A stretch of 64,000 nucleotides of DNA. Source: Paenibacillus arenilitoris (GTDB taxonomy: Bacteria; Bacillota; Bacilli; Paenibacillales; Paenibacillaceae). The stretch spans positions 62,001-126,000 of the forward strand of contig NZ_JACXIY010000010.1 in assembly GCF_014705655.1 (NCBI RefSeq). The letters are read 5' to 3'. Under the pieces are notes generated by a model. It ran no database searches and was not told the DNA's origin. It worked only from the letters and a program-made list of their open reading frames with translations. The translations under genes and the position numbers were made by a program. Below, piece by piece: positions 24,133 to 33,414 of the stretch; the first letter of the stretch is position 1; the number at the start of each line of letters is the position of its first letter.

Positions 24133-27100
24133 GTGAGAGAGTTTTTGCGGTTCCGGCATCGGATCGGAATCGCGATCGTGTTGGTGTTGCTGTCCGGGAC
24201 GGCCTTTAACGGCTATGCGTCGCAGCTGCCGGCGGGCGTGAACGATTCCGTAACGGAGGACGAGGCGCCGCCGCAGGCGCCTGAATCCGGCCTCCAAGAC
24301 GTCGGCGGACAGACGGATTCGGATCGCGGCGAGCCTTATTATTCCGAAGTGCTGGAGCAGTGGAAGCAGCAAGGAATCCCCGAAGCGAGCGGTCAAATAA
24401 CCGTCCGGGGGACTGCGTACGCCGGCAAGTCGGACAATGCGAGAATCGAAGCGGGCTCCTTCGAGAACAAAGACGACGTGCTCGTATGGGCGGCGGAATC
24501 CGATGAATGGATCGAATATGAAATCGACGTCGAACGGGAAGGGCTGTACGCGATCGACATTTCCTATCATCCCTTCGTCGGGGAAAAATACCGCAAGCCG
24601 ATTACGCTGAATGTTCTGTTCGATCAGAGCAGACCTTACCTGGAATCCAGATCGATTCAGCTGTACCGGAAATGGCAGGACGCCATGCCTCCGGAGAAAG
24701 ACGAATACGGCGATGAAATCCGGCCCGCTTCGCAGGATGTCAGCGACTGGATGACCGCCCGGCTGCGCGATTCGGGGGGCGCCTACGAACGTCCGCTGCT
24801 TTGGCATTTGACGGCGGGCAAGCATGTGCTGCGCCTGTCCGGCAGCGATCCGCTGGCGATCGAGTCGATCATGCTGCAAGCTCCCGATCCGATCGACGAT
24901 TATAAGACCGTCGCAAGCAAGCGGACCGGGGAAGCGGCTGCCGTATCCGGCGATGCGATCGAGATCGAGGCGGAGCGGGCGGCTTGGAAGAACGACTCTT
25001 CCGTCTCGCTTTCCTACGATAACGACGTCGCCTCCACTCCCTATGAGAGAGGGAAGTTGATCTACAACGCCATCAACGGAGAACGCTGGGCGACGGGCAA
25101 TCAAGAAATAACCTGGACCTTCGACGTTCCGGAGGACGGCTTATACAAAATCGCGATGCGCTTTCAGCAGTCCTATTCCTCCAACCGTTCGACATTCCGA
25201 TCCATATCGGTAAACGGAAAAGCGCCTTTCTCGGAAATGGAGGCTTACCGGTTCCCTTATGCGTCGGGCTGGCAAGGGACTACGCTCCAGGACGGGAACG
25301 GCGAGCCGTACGAGTTCGAGCTGAAGAAGGGGACGAACACGCTGACGATGCGCGTCACGCAAGCTCCGCTGAAGCCGATCATGGTCGATTTGGACCATAT
25401 TATATCCGGTCTGAAGGACCGGGCGCTTGATATAACCGCGCTCACCGGCGGAGCCGTGGATCCGAACAGGACCTGGAACATCGAACGCGATTTGCCCGAT
25501 TTTGTCGCCCAATTCCAGGACTTGTACGATCGGCTTCGCGATGTCGAGAAGCGTCTCATCTCCGTCAACGGCAGATCGGATGCCCTGACGCAGGGGATGG
25601 TTACCGTCGAGAAGGATATGCAGGAGCTTCTGGGCAACATCAATCATATTGCTTACGAAGCCGATAAGCTGACGGGCATGCAGGGCAAGCTCGCCGATTA
25701 TTTGCAGCAGCTGGGCACGCAGCCGCTTCAGCTCGACCGTCTGTACATCGTCCCGGCAAGCGAGGACGTTCCGAAGCTGGAAGCAAGCTTCTTCCAGAAG
25801 GTCAAAGGTGGCTTGTTCGACTTCCTGCATACGTTCAAGCCCAAGACGAAGCTTGGCAACGGGGAGAAGGGGGAGCTGAACGTCTGGGTCCAGCGGGGCA
25901 GGGACTACGTCAATCTGATCCAGCAGCTGGCCGATGAAATGTTCACCCCGGAAACGGGGATCAAGGTGAAGGTGAACCTGCTGCCGAGCTCGGATCAGCT
26001 CGTGCTCATGAACGCGGCCGGCATCGCGCCGGACGTCGCGCTTGGCCTGTCGCAGGATCTTCCGTTCGAATACGCGGTGCGGGGAGGGTTGTACGACCTG
26101 ACGCAATTCCCCGATTTCGATCAAATCTACGAGCGGTTCGCTCCCGGAACATGGATACCGTTCTATTACGACGGAGGCTATTACGGCATCGCGGAGACGC
26201 AAACGTTCGAGATGCTGTACTACCGCAAGGATGTGCTGAGCCGCTTGGGGTTCGACGTTCCGGATACGTGGGATGACGTCTACGAGATGCTTCCGACGCT
26301 GCAGCAGAACAACTTGAACTTTCCGCCCGTATCGAACGCCGCGTTCATCTATCAGAACGGCGCCGAATTTTTCGAGCAGGACGGAATGAAGACCGCTTTG
26401 ACGACGCCGAAAGGGTTTGAAGGCTTCAAAGAGTGGACGGATCTGTACAACGTTCATGCCGCCGACCAGCAGCTCGCCAGCTTCTTCCAGTCGTTCCGAA
26501 GCGGCGCCGTCCCGATCGGAATCGCCGATATAACCGCCTACATCCAGCTGATGGTCGCGGCGCCGGAGTTGAACGGACTGTGGGGCATCGCGCCGATACC
26601 GGGCAAGCTGCAGCAAGGCGGAACCGTTGCCCGCTGGATGAGCGGCGGCGTCCAGAGCGGCGTCATGTTCAAAAGCACGAAAATGGCGGAGGAAGGCTGG
26701 AAGTTTCTGAAATGGTGGACGTCCGCGGAGGCGCAGGAGCGATTCGGCAACGATATCGAGATGCTGAACGGACAAGCGTTCCGCTGGAATACGTCGAATA
26801 TCGAGGCTTTCATGACGCTCCCGTGGAAACCGGAAGATGCGGCCAGCATCCTGGAGCAGTGGCGATGGTTCAAGGAAATCCCGAACGTCCCCGGCTCCTA
26901 CTATTTGGCCCGCGAGCTTCAAAACGCATGGAATCGCACCGTGCTCGACGGCATCAATCCCCGGAGCTCGCTGGAAACCGCCGTCAAGGACATCGAGCGG
27001 GAGATGAGCCGGAAATTGCAGGAATTCAAGTTCATCGACGCAAACGGCAAACCCGTCAAATCCTTGGATTTGCCGGTGGTGAAGGAGCCTTGGAAAGGAG

Positions 27101-27138
27101 TGGAGCCGTATGTTGAAAGCGGAATCGAAGCCGATTAA
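24133..27138 (+). CDS. Exported fusion of CBM6/35-like modules with an ABC solute-binding domain
   Basis: An unusually large 1001-residue substrate-binding protein. Residues 1-30 are a hydrophobic export segment ('IGIAIVLVLLSGTAFNGYA') with no lipobox Cys. Residues about 70-260 and 275-430 are two beta-sandwich modules resembling CBM6/CBM35 ('SDEWIEYEIDVEREGLYAIDISYHP'; 'NQEITWTFDVPEDGLYKIAMRF'). A helical stretch (about 440-550) leads to a family-1 solute-binding domain from about 575 ('ELNVWVQRGRDYVNLIQQLADEM', 'FYYDGGYYGIAETQTFEMLYYRKDVL'). The modules could hold polymer near the importer. It starts at GTG 24133, three bases after the ATPase stop, and overlaps the next permease by 29 bases. 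Whether it stays membrane-tethered through the uncleaved N-terminus is open. Confidence 0.85.
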   Translation: MREFLRFRHRIGIAIVLVLLSGTAFNGYASQLPAGVNDSVTEDEAPPQAPESGLQDVGGQTDSDRGEPYYSEVLEQWKQQGIPEASGQITVRGTAYAGKSDNARIEAGSFENKDDVLVWAAESDEWIEYEIDVEREGLYAIDISYHPFVGEKYRKPITLNVLFDQSRPYLESRSIQLYRKWQDAMPPEKDEYGDEIRPASQDVSDWMTARLRDSGGAYERPLLWHLTAGKHVLRLSGSDPLAIESIMLQAPDPIDDYKTVASKRTGEAAAVSGDAIEIEAERAAWKNDSSVSLSYDNDVASTPYERGKLIYNAINGERWATGNQEITWTFDVPEDGLYKIAMRFQQSYSSNRSTFRSISVNGKAPFSEMEAYRFPYASGWQGTTLQDGNGEPYEFELKKGTNTLTMRVTQAPLKPIMVDLDHIISGLKDRALDITALTGGAVDPNRTWNIERDLPDFVAQFQDLYDRLRDVEKRLISVNGRSDALTQGMVTVEKDMQELLGNINHIAYEADKLTGMQGKLADYLQQLGTQPLQLDRLYIVPASEDVPKLEASFFQKVKGGLFDFLHTFKPKTKLGNGEKGELNVWVQRGRDYVNLIQQLADEMFTPETGIKVKVNLLPSSDQLVLMNAAGIAPDVALGLSQDLPFEYAVRGGLYDLTQFPDFDQIYERFAPGTWIPFYYDGGYYGIAETQTFEMLYYRKDVLSRLGFDVPDTWDDVYEMLPTLQQNNLNFPPVSNAAFIYQNGAEFFEQDGMKTALTTPKGFEGFKEWTDLYNVHAADQQLASFFQSFRSGAVPIGIADITAYIQLMVAAPELNGLWGIAPIPGKLQQGGTVARWMSGGVQSGVMFKSTKMAEEGWKFLKWWTSAEAQERFGNDIEMLNGQAFRWNTSNIEAFMTLPWKPEDAASILEQWRWFKEIPNVPGSYYLARELQNAWNRTVLDGINPRSSLETAVKDIEREMSRKLQEFKFIDANGKPVKSLDLPVVKEPWKGVEPYVESGIEAD

Positions 27139-28087
27139 CAGCCTGGATGCGACAGCTGCCTATAATACGGCGCGCAAGACGCAATCGCTCCTCAAGACGA
27201 TCTGGTCCTACCGCGTTTCTTATCTTTTCATCGCGCCGTTCATGATCTGCTTTATTCTATTCATCATGATTCCGGTCATCGCGGCCTTTTGTCTCAGCTT
27301 TACTTATTTCAACTCGCTGCAGCCGCCGCGGTTTGTCGGATGGGACAATTTCCGCTACATGATCTCGCAGGATTTGCTGTTTATCAAGTATGCGCTGCCC
27401 AATACGTTCAAATTTTCCGTTATTGTCGGTCCCGGAGGCTATCTTGCCGCGTTTTTCCTGGCGTGGCTGATCTCGATCCTGCCGCGGACGTCGCGCAAAT
27501 GGTTTGCCCTGGCGATGTACTCCCCGTCCCTGACGGGGGGGATCGCCATGGCCATCGTGTGGCAGCCGATGCTCTCCGGTGACCGCATCGGTTACTTGAA
27601 CAGCTTCCTGCTTAAGCTCGGCCTCGTCAGCGAGCCTCAATTGTGGGTAACGAGCAAGGAATATTTGATGACCTCGATGATCGTCGTCACCTTGTGGTCC
27701 AGCATGGGAATCGGCTTTCTGGCCATGCTGGCCGGCATTCTGAACGTGAACTCCGAGCTGTACGAAGCCGGCAAGCTCGACGGCATCCGAAGCCGCCTGG
27801 AGGAAATATGGTACATTACGATTCCGTCGATGAAGCCGCAGATGCTGTTCGGCGCGGTCATGGCCATCGTCGGCACGTTCAAGGCAGGGGGGATCGGCAG
27901 CCAGCTTTCCGGCATGAACCCGACGCCGGAGTATTCGGGGCATCTGATCGTCAACCATATTAACGATTACGGCTTTATCCGCATGGAGCTCGGCTATGCG
28001 ACGGCTTTATCCGTCTTCCTCTTGCTCTTGATGTATGTGGCCAACAAGTTTTGTTGGAGTTTGTTCGGTACGAAGGAGGATGAATGA
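27110..28087 (+). CDS. Carbohydrate ABC importer permease, MalF/UgpA type (first pair)
   Basis: A 325-residue integral membrane protein with six predicted helices after a 40-residue cytoplasmic tail; the first helix is 'YLFIAPFMICFILFIMIPVIAAF'. The EAA loop that docks with the ATPase is 'ELYEAGKLDGIRSRLEEIWYITIPSMKPQ' near residues 223-251. AAAGGAG lies upstream of ATG 27110, which is inside the 3' end of the binding-protein gene. Its stop overlaps the next permease start (ATGA, 28084-28087). Confidence 0.93.
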   Translation: MLKAESKPINSLDATAAYNTARKTQSLLKTIWSYRVSYLFIAPFMICFILFIMIPVIAAFCLSFTYFNSLQPPRFVGWDNFRYMISQDLLFIKYALPNTFKFSVIVGPGGYLAAFFLAWLISILPRTSRKWFALAMYSPSLTGGIAMAIVWQPMLSGDRIGYLNSFLLKLGLVSEPQLWVTSKEYLMTSMIVVTLWSSMGIGFLAMLAGILNVNSELYEAGKLDGIRSRLEEIWYITIPSMKPQMLFGAVMAIVGTFKAGGIGSQLSGMNPTPEYSGHLIVNHINDYGFIRMELGYATALSVFLLLLMYVANKFCWSLFGTKEDE

Positions 28088-28986
28088 TGAAAACGACGTC
28101 GGCGATTCGCTTTTCCGGGCTTTGGCGGAGACGCGCCAAGCCGTTCCGCCTGACTCCGACGGAGAAGATATCGGCGGTCATGCTCGTTCTTCTCAGTATT
28201 TTTATGCTGATGCCGCTCGTGTACATTTTCAACAACGCGCTCAAGCCTTACCAGGAGCTGTTCAATTATCCGCCGACGATATGGGTTCGGAACCCGTCGA
28301 TGCAAAATTTCATCGAATTGTGGGCGATTACGAAAAACTCGGCCATTCCGATGTCCCGGTATATTTTCAACAGCGTATTCGTGGCCGTTGCGACCGTCGT
28401 GCTCGTCACGGGCGTAAGCGCGATGTGCGCGTATCCGATCTCCAAGCATAAATTTCCCGGTCATCGGATCGTATTCGGCTCCATTCTCGTGACGCTGTTG
28501 TTCGCGCCGGAAACGGTCGCGATTCCAAGGTATTTGGTCGTCAGCAATTTGGGCGTCATGGACACGTATTTCGGGCATCTTCTCCCGATGGTTGCCGTAC
28601 CGGTCGGCGTGTTTCTAATGAAGCAGTTTATCGATCAGCTGCCGGACGAATTGCTGGATGCGGCGAAGATAGACGGCGCGAAGGAATTTACGATCTTTCT
28701 GAAGATCGTCATTCCGATCTGCATGCCCGCGGTGGCGACGATCAGCATCATCGCCTTTCAGGACGCATGGGGAAATACGGAGACGTCAACCCTCTTCATG
28801 CAGGATGAGACCATGAAGACGTTTCCGTTCTTTATTTCCACGCTGACCTCCAATATGGCCAACAATGTGGCAAGGCAAGGGGCGGCGGCCGCCGCCGCGC
28901 TCATCATGTTCCTGCCGAATCTTATCATATTTCTTATCTTTCAGAGCAAGGTCATCACAACGATGGCTCACTCGGGCATCAAGTGA
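28084..28986 (+). CDS. Carbohydrate ABC importer permease, MalG/UgpE type (first pair)
   Basis: A 300-residue membrane protein, MalG-like, pairing with the protein at 27110. The EAA motif is 'ELLDAAKIDGAKEFTIFLKIVIPICMP' (about 196-222). ATG 28084 gives 'MMK', and ATG 28087 is an equal alternative. The C-terminus 'VITTMAHSGIK' is typical of the family, where the last residues reach toward the ATPase. Confidence 0.93.
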   Translation: MMKTTSAIRFSGLWRRRAKPFRLTPTEKISAVMLVLLSIFMLMPLVYIFNNALKPYQELFNYPPTIWVRNPSMQNFIELWAITKNSAIPMSRYIFNSVFVAVATVVLVTGVSAMCAYPISKHKFPGHRIVFGSILVTLLFAPETVAIPRYLVVSNLGVMDTYFGHLLPMVAVPVGVFLMKQFIDQLPDELLDAAKIDGAKEFTIFLKIVIPICMPAVATISIIAFQDAWGNTETSTLFMQDETMKTFPFFISTLTSNMANNVARQGAAAAAALIMFLPNLIIFLIFQSKVITTMAHSGIK

Positions 28987-29011
28987 TGCGGAGCAAACGG
29001 AGGTCTAAAGC

Positions 29012-31138
29012 ATGAAACCTAAACGCGGCGGGCTGTGGTTGTTCCTTTCGCTGATCATCTTGAGCACCGTGTTTTTTCCATTAACGGCCAAGGCCGACGT
29101 CAAGTACGACACGTACACGAAGAATAGCGCCGGCAACCTGATCTGGCTGCAGCCAGCCTACATTCCGATCGATGTCATCGGAGAAGATTTGTATATGCCC
29201 GATCCGAACGATCCTTCGGTGAAGACGGTATCGTCCCTGTCGCATCCGAAAGACATTTTTATCGATGACGACAACGAGATCTACATCGCGGATACGGGAA
29301 ACAACCGGATCGTGCATCTGGACGGCGGCGGCGGGCTCGTCCGCTTCCTAACCGTTCCGGAAAGCGCGCTGAACAAGCCCGAAGGGGTGTTCGTCACCAA
29401 GGAAGGCGAAATCTTCGTCGCCGATACCGGCAACCGGAGAATCGTCAAATTGGATAAGGACGGGAAGCTGGTCAAGGAATTCGTTAAACCGGATTCGCAA
29501 TTTATTTCCGACACGTTCGTCTTTACGCCGGTCAAGCTGATCGTCGACGAGCGCGGATTTCTGTACGTCGCATCGCAAGGGAGCTACGAGGGACTGCTCG
29601 TGCTCGATCCGAACGGCCATCTTCAAGGGTATTTCGGAACGAACGAGACGGTGCTGTCCGCCATGGACGCTTTGAAAAAATGGCTGTATACCGAGAAAAT
29701 GTACGCCAGGGAAGTGCTGAAGAGGCCGGAGACGATCAACAGTCTCGCAAGCGACGGCAACGGGTTCATCTACACCGTTACCGGAGGATCGATTTCCAGC
29801 GACCAGCTGAAGAAATTGAACTCCCGCGGGGCCGACATGCTGCGAAGCTCGCAGGGCTCGTTCGGGGAATACCGTCCGTCCGATGCGAGAGGGCTCGCGC
29901 CGACCGCCGTCAAGACCCCGCAGCTGATCGACGTGGCGGTCGACAGCGAAGGTAATATCGCGGTCGTCGACCAGCAGTTCAAATATATAAGCCATTACGA
30001 CGGCAACGGAACCTTGCTGTACTTCTGGGGCGGGCCGTCCGCCGCGGGCACCTCCCAGATCGGGCTCATGAAGAGCCCCGTCGCGCTCGATTTCAACGCG
30101 CGCAACGAATTGTTCGTCCTGGACGATCAGGAAAATATTATTCAGAAGTTCCGGATGTCGGAATTCGGACAGAAGGTCGTCGAAGCGAACAAATTGACCT
30201 TGGCGGGCTTCTATGAGGATAGCGAGAAGCTGTGGCAGGAGGTGCTTCGGCTGAACGCCGATTTCAGCCCGGCGATTCAAGGTCTGGCGCAGGCGGCGTT
30301 CAAAAAGGAGCAGTTCGAAGAGGCGAAAAGGCTGTTCAAAGCCGCGGGCGATCAGGAAGGGTTTTCCGAATCGTATTGGCAAATTCGGCTGCTGTGGTTT
30401 CAGCAAAACTTTTCCTGGATCGCTACGATTATAATGGCAGGCATTTTCCTGATGGTCGCGCTCGATAAGTGGACGGTGACGAAGCGTCTCAAGGCCAAAT
30501 GGCGCAGCCGGGAACGATCGCGAAATCCGCTCATTACCCATTTCAAGCATGCGTTCTTTATTTTGAGGCATCCGGTCGACGGCTTCACCGCCATCCGGTA
30601 TGAAGGCAAAGGAACGTATTGGAGCGCGGCCGTCATTATCGCCGGGACTTATTCCGCCCTCTTGATTCGCGAATACGTCACCAGCTTCTCGTTTCAGCTC
30701 GTTCATTTCGTCAACGTTTACAACGTATTCACCCAGTTTTTCATCGTGTGGATCATGTGGGTCATCGCCAATTATTTGGTCAGCTCGATCTACCGGGGCG
30801 AGGGCAGATTCCGGGACATCTTCATAGGAAGCGCTTACGCGCTCGTTCCGTACATTCTTATCGGCATTCCGCTAGCCTTGCTGTCCAACGTCATGACGTT
30901 GTCGGAATCGTCCGTTTACAACTTCGTTTCCCAAGGCCTCGTCATTTGGATCGGCCTGCTCATGTTCTGGAATACGCAGTGGATTCACAATTACAGCGTC
31001 GGCGAAACGATCATTAACATCGTGCTGACTCTCGTCACGATGATCGTCATTGGCCTTCTTCTCTTTATTACGGTTGGATTGACAAGCGATTTGTTCTCCT
31101 TCCTCTATGAACTCTACCAGGAGGTGACTTTGCGATGA
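29012..31138 (+). CDS. NHL-repeat beta-propeller fused to a Yip1-type membrane domain
   Basis: A 708-residue exported membrane protein. Residues 1-29 are a signal peptide. Residues about 70-390 are six NHL-like repeats ('KDIFIDDDNEIYIADTGNNRIVHLD', 'EGVFVTKEGEIFVADTGNRRIVKLD', 'IDVAVDSEGNIAVVDQQFKYISHYD'), making an extracytoplasmic propeller. Residues about 400-460 resemble a TPR ('YEDSEKLWQEVLRLN...'). A membrane helix ('WIATIIMAGIFLMVALDKW') is followed by a basic stretch and a Yip1-like bundle of about five helices (515-705). Placed between two permease pairs with a 25-base gap upstream and an ATGA overlap downstream, it probably belongs to the transport assembly, as a scaffold or glycan-binding partner. 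Biochemical function is unknown. Confidence 0.85.
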   Translation: MKPKRGGLWLFLSLIILSTVFFPLTAKADVKYDTYTKNSAGNLIWLQPAYIPIDVIGEDLYMPDPNDPSVKTVSSLSHPKDIFIDDDNEIYIADTGNNRIVHLDGGGGLVRFLTVPESALNKPEGVFVTKEGEIFVADTGNRRIVKLDKDGKLVKEFVKPDSQFISDTFVFTPVKLIVDERGFLYVASQGSYEGLLVLDPNGHLQGYFGTNETVLSAMDALKKWLYTEKMYAREVLKRPETINSLASDGNGFIYTVTGGSISSDQLKKLNSRGADMLRSSQGSFGEYRPSDARGLAPTAVKTPQLIDVAVDSEGNIAVVDQQFKYISHYDGNGTLLYFWGGPSAAGTSQIGLMKSPVALDFNARNELFVLDDQENIIQKFRMSEFGQKVVEANKLTLAGFYEDSEKLWQEVLRLNADFSPAIQGLAQAAFKKEQFEEAKRLFKAAGDQEGFSESYWQIRLLWFQQNFSWIATIIMAGIFLMVALDKWTVTKRLKAKWRSRERSRNPLITHFKHAFFILRHPVDGFTAIRYEGKGTYWSAAVIIAGTYSALLIREYVTSFSFQLVHFVNVYNVFTQFFIVWIMWVIANYLVSSIYRGEGRFRDIFIGSAYALVPYILIGIPLALLSNVMTLSESSVYNFVSQGLVIWIGLLMFWNTQWIHNYSVGETIINIVLTLVTMIVIGLLLFITVGLTSDLFSFLYELYQEVTLR

Positions 31139-33414
31139 AGTGGATCAAACCGCTGCTCGCCAAACGGAATTTGCCCGCCGTAATCGCAGCCGTCCTGCTT
31201 GTTATTGCCGTTAGTCTGATCGCCGCCAATACCCGGTTCGTTTGGAAAACGACGGCGGCACCGCCGCCGGCTCCGGCGGATAACGGCTCCGGCGGCGCTC
31301 ACACCGATAGCCAAGCCGCGCTGCCCGATTCGACCGGCTTCAGCCAGGTAGCGGAGTCGGAGCTGCTCCGTCTGAAGATGGACGCCAAAACCGGCCATTT
31401 CATGATGGAGGACAAAAGGAACGACGAGGTCTATTATTCCTATCCCGATCCTAAGTATTGGGCGAAGGAAGACATATCGAAAACCTGGAAGCAGCATCTC
31501 TCCTCGCCGATCATGCTTCAGTATGTCGATTTCTCGGAGCCGATTCTGAATCCGAAGGAGCTCAGCTTTACTCCCGGCGTTGACCGCATTAAGGACTTGA
31601 AGACGATCCCCGGAGGCTTCTCGCTGACCTTCGAGCTGCCGGAGACGGGCTTTACGATACCGGTCGAGGTTACCGTCGACGGCGATTACGTCCAGACGAA
31701 GATCGTTCGGGAGGGCTTGAAGGAGAACAAGCTCGGACTCGTCTGGGTCAGGCTGTATCCGTTCTTCGGCGCGACCCATACGGACGGACAAGAAGGCTAT
31801 TTGTTCATCCCGGACGGCCCCGGGGCGCTCATCCGGTTCAAGGATAACAAGCTGAATGTCAATAAGGTGTACGACGAGAGCGTGTACGGCTCGGATATGG
31901 TTTATCAGGGACTCTACAATAACCGGAATCCGGTTACGATGCCCGTCTTCGGAATGAAATCCGGCGATAAAGGATTTCTGGCCGTCCTGAACGACGGCGA
32001 GGCGTATGCCAATATCGTAGCGTCGCCCGCCGGCGTGTTCAGCGATTACAACTGGATTACGGCACAGATGAACTTCCGGTCGAGCTTTCTTCAATATACG
32101 AGGAAAAACGCGGAGGAATCCGGCTTCGTCGATTTCAACCGGGATGAGCTGTTCGGCAGCGATCGGGCCGTCAGGTACTACCTGCTCGATAAGGCGAATT
32201 CGGACTATGTCGGGATGGCGGAGCGCTACCGCCGGTATCTAATAGAAGAAAAAGGATTGAAGAAGATGGATGCCGCCTCTTCCGGCGTGCCGCTTCACAT
32301 GACCATTGTCGGCGGCGATCAGGAGAAGGGAACGCTGGCGGCTCGGTACATCAAGGGCACGACGACCGCAGAAGCGGAGCAAATGGTGAGAACGCTGCAC
32401 GAGCTGGGAATCGGGAATCTGTCCATCACCTATACCGGATGGCAAAAAGGGGGCTACAGCGAATTCGGGCGAACGCTGCCCGTCGATCCCGGCATCGGCG
32501 GCGACGAAGGGATGAAGTCGTTCGTCGATTATGCCCACAGCCTGGGCGCTCCGGTCTATCTGGATACGGAATACGCCTTGAACAACACCGGGGCGGGAGG
32601 CTTCGAGAAGGAATTTGCCGGCGTGACGAATTTGGCCGGGCAAACGATCGACATGCGCATGCTTTACAACGAGGATCATGTATCCGCGGTCAGCGATAAG
32701 TTCAATTTGAATTCGGTCAAAGGCGACTTGGAAGGCTACAAGAAGCTGGGCATCGACGGCCTTGTCGTGAACCGCACGGGGCAAGAGCTGTTCAGCGATT
32801 ACAATACCAAATACGGCTCGTCAAGGGATGAAGCGAAGGAGGTCCAGGCCGAAATTTTGAACACCGTCCGGAACGGTTTGGGCGGCGTGCAGGGCGTAAG
32901 CTCGAATTTTTATGCGTTGCCGTACGTTCGCCATATTCAAAATATGGTTTCCGACTACTCCTACGATTTGTTTGCGGACGAGGCGGTTCCCTTCGCGCAA
33001 ATCGCGACGCATGGCTTGCTCTCGTATTCGTTTGATTATTCGAACAACCGGGATGAGAACGGCAACGGCTTTTTGCGGGAAATCGAATACGGGGCCGTCC
33101 CTTCATACGTGTTCACCCAAGCGGACACCAGCGATTTCCAGCGCGCGTACGGCATCCGTTTCTACAGCACGAAGTTTTCGGACTGGAGCTCGTACGCGGC
33201 GGAAGAATACAAGCGCTTCAACGAGGCGCTCGGCGACGTTCAGAACCAATTCATCGTCGATCACAAGACGATCGCGCCCAATGTAAAGGAAACGGGCTAC
33301 GAGAACGGCAAGCGGATTATCGTCAACTACAATACGGAGCCTTATGCGTACGGCGATTTGGAAGTTCCGGCGAAAGACTTCATCGTGTTGGACGGGGAGG
33401 CGGCGAAGCCATGA
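31135..33414 (+). CDS. DUF5696 protein, membrane-anchored
   Basis: A 759-residue protein with an N-terminal membrane anchor (residues about 14-33, 'LPAVIAAVLLVIAVSLIAAN'), a Pro/Gly-rich linker and a large outside domain; it matches what I know as DUF5696, of unknown function. A beta-sandwich-like part (about 60-360) precedes a region (about 375-600) that reads like a TIM barrel: alternating 'HMTIVGGD', 'LHELGIGNLSITYTGWQKGGYSEFG', 'YAHSLGAPVYLDTEYALN', 'KLGIDGLVVNRTGQ'. Such order resembles GH36, GH31 and GH101 barrels, but no catalytic pair can be named. It overlaps both neighbours by ATGA junctions, so its level is tied to the permeases. It could be a surface glycosidase or a glycan-binding component. 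Confidence 0.75.
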   Translation: MKWIKPLLAKRNLPAVIAAVLLVIAVSLIAANTRFVWKTTAAPPPAPADNGSGGAHTDSQAALPDSTGFSQVAESELLRLKMDAKTGHFMMEDKRNDEVYYSYPDPKYWAKEDISKTWKQHLSSPIMLQYVDFSEPILNPKELSFTPGVDRIKDLKTIPGGFSLTFELPETGFTIPVEVTVDGDYVQTKIVREGLKENKLGLVWVRLYPFFGATHTDGQEGYLFIPDGPGALIRFKDNKLNVNKVYDESVYGSDMVYQGLYNNRNPVTMPVFGMKSGDKGFLAVLNDGEAYANIVASPAGVFSDYNWITAQMNFRSSFLQYTRKNAEESGFVDFNRDELFGSDRAVRYYLLDKANSDYVGMAERYRRYLIEEKGLKKMDAASSGVPLHMTIVGGDQEKGTLAARYIKGTTTAEAEQMVRTLHELGIGNLSITYTGWQKGGYSEFGRTLPVDPGIGGDEGMKSFVDYAHSLGAPVYLDTEYALNNTGAGGFEKEFAGVTNLAGQTIDMRMLYNEDHVSAVSDKFNLNSVKGDLEGYKKLGIDGLVVNRTGQELFSDYNTKYGSSRDEAKEVQAEILNTVRNGLGGVQGVSSNFYALPYVRHIQNMVSDYSYDLFADEAVPFAQIATHGLLSYSFDYSNNRDENGNGFLREIEYGAVPSYVFTQADTSDFQRAYGIRFYSTKFSDWSSYAAEEYKRFNEALGDVQNQFIVDHKTIAPNVKETGYENGKRIIVNYNTEPYAYGDLEVPAKDFIVLDGEAAKP

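Noticed and set aside
27156-27165. CTGCCTATAA, a match to the operator half-site
   Set aside because: Inside the permease coding region, with no partner at 22 bases and no promoter need at that point.
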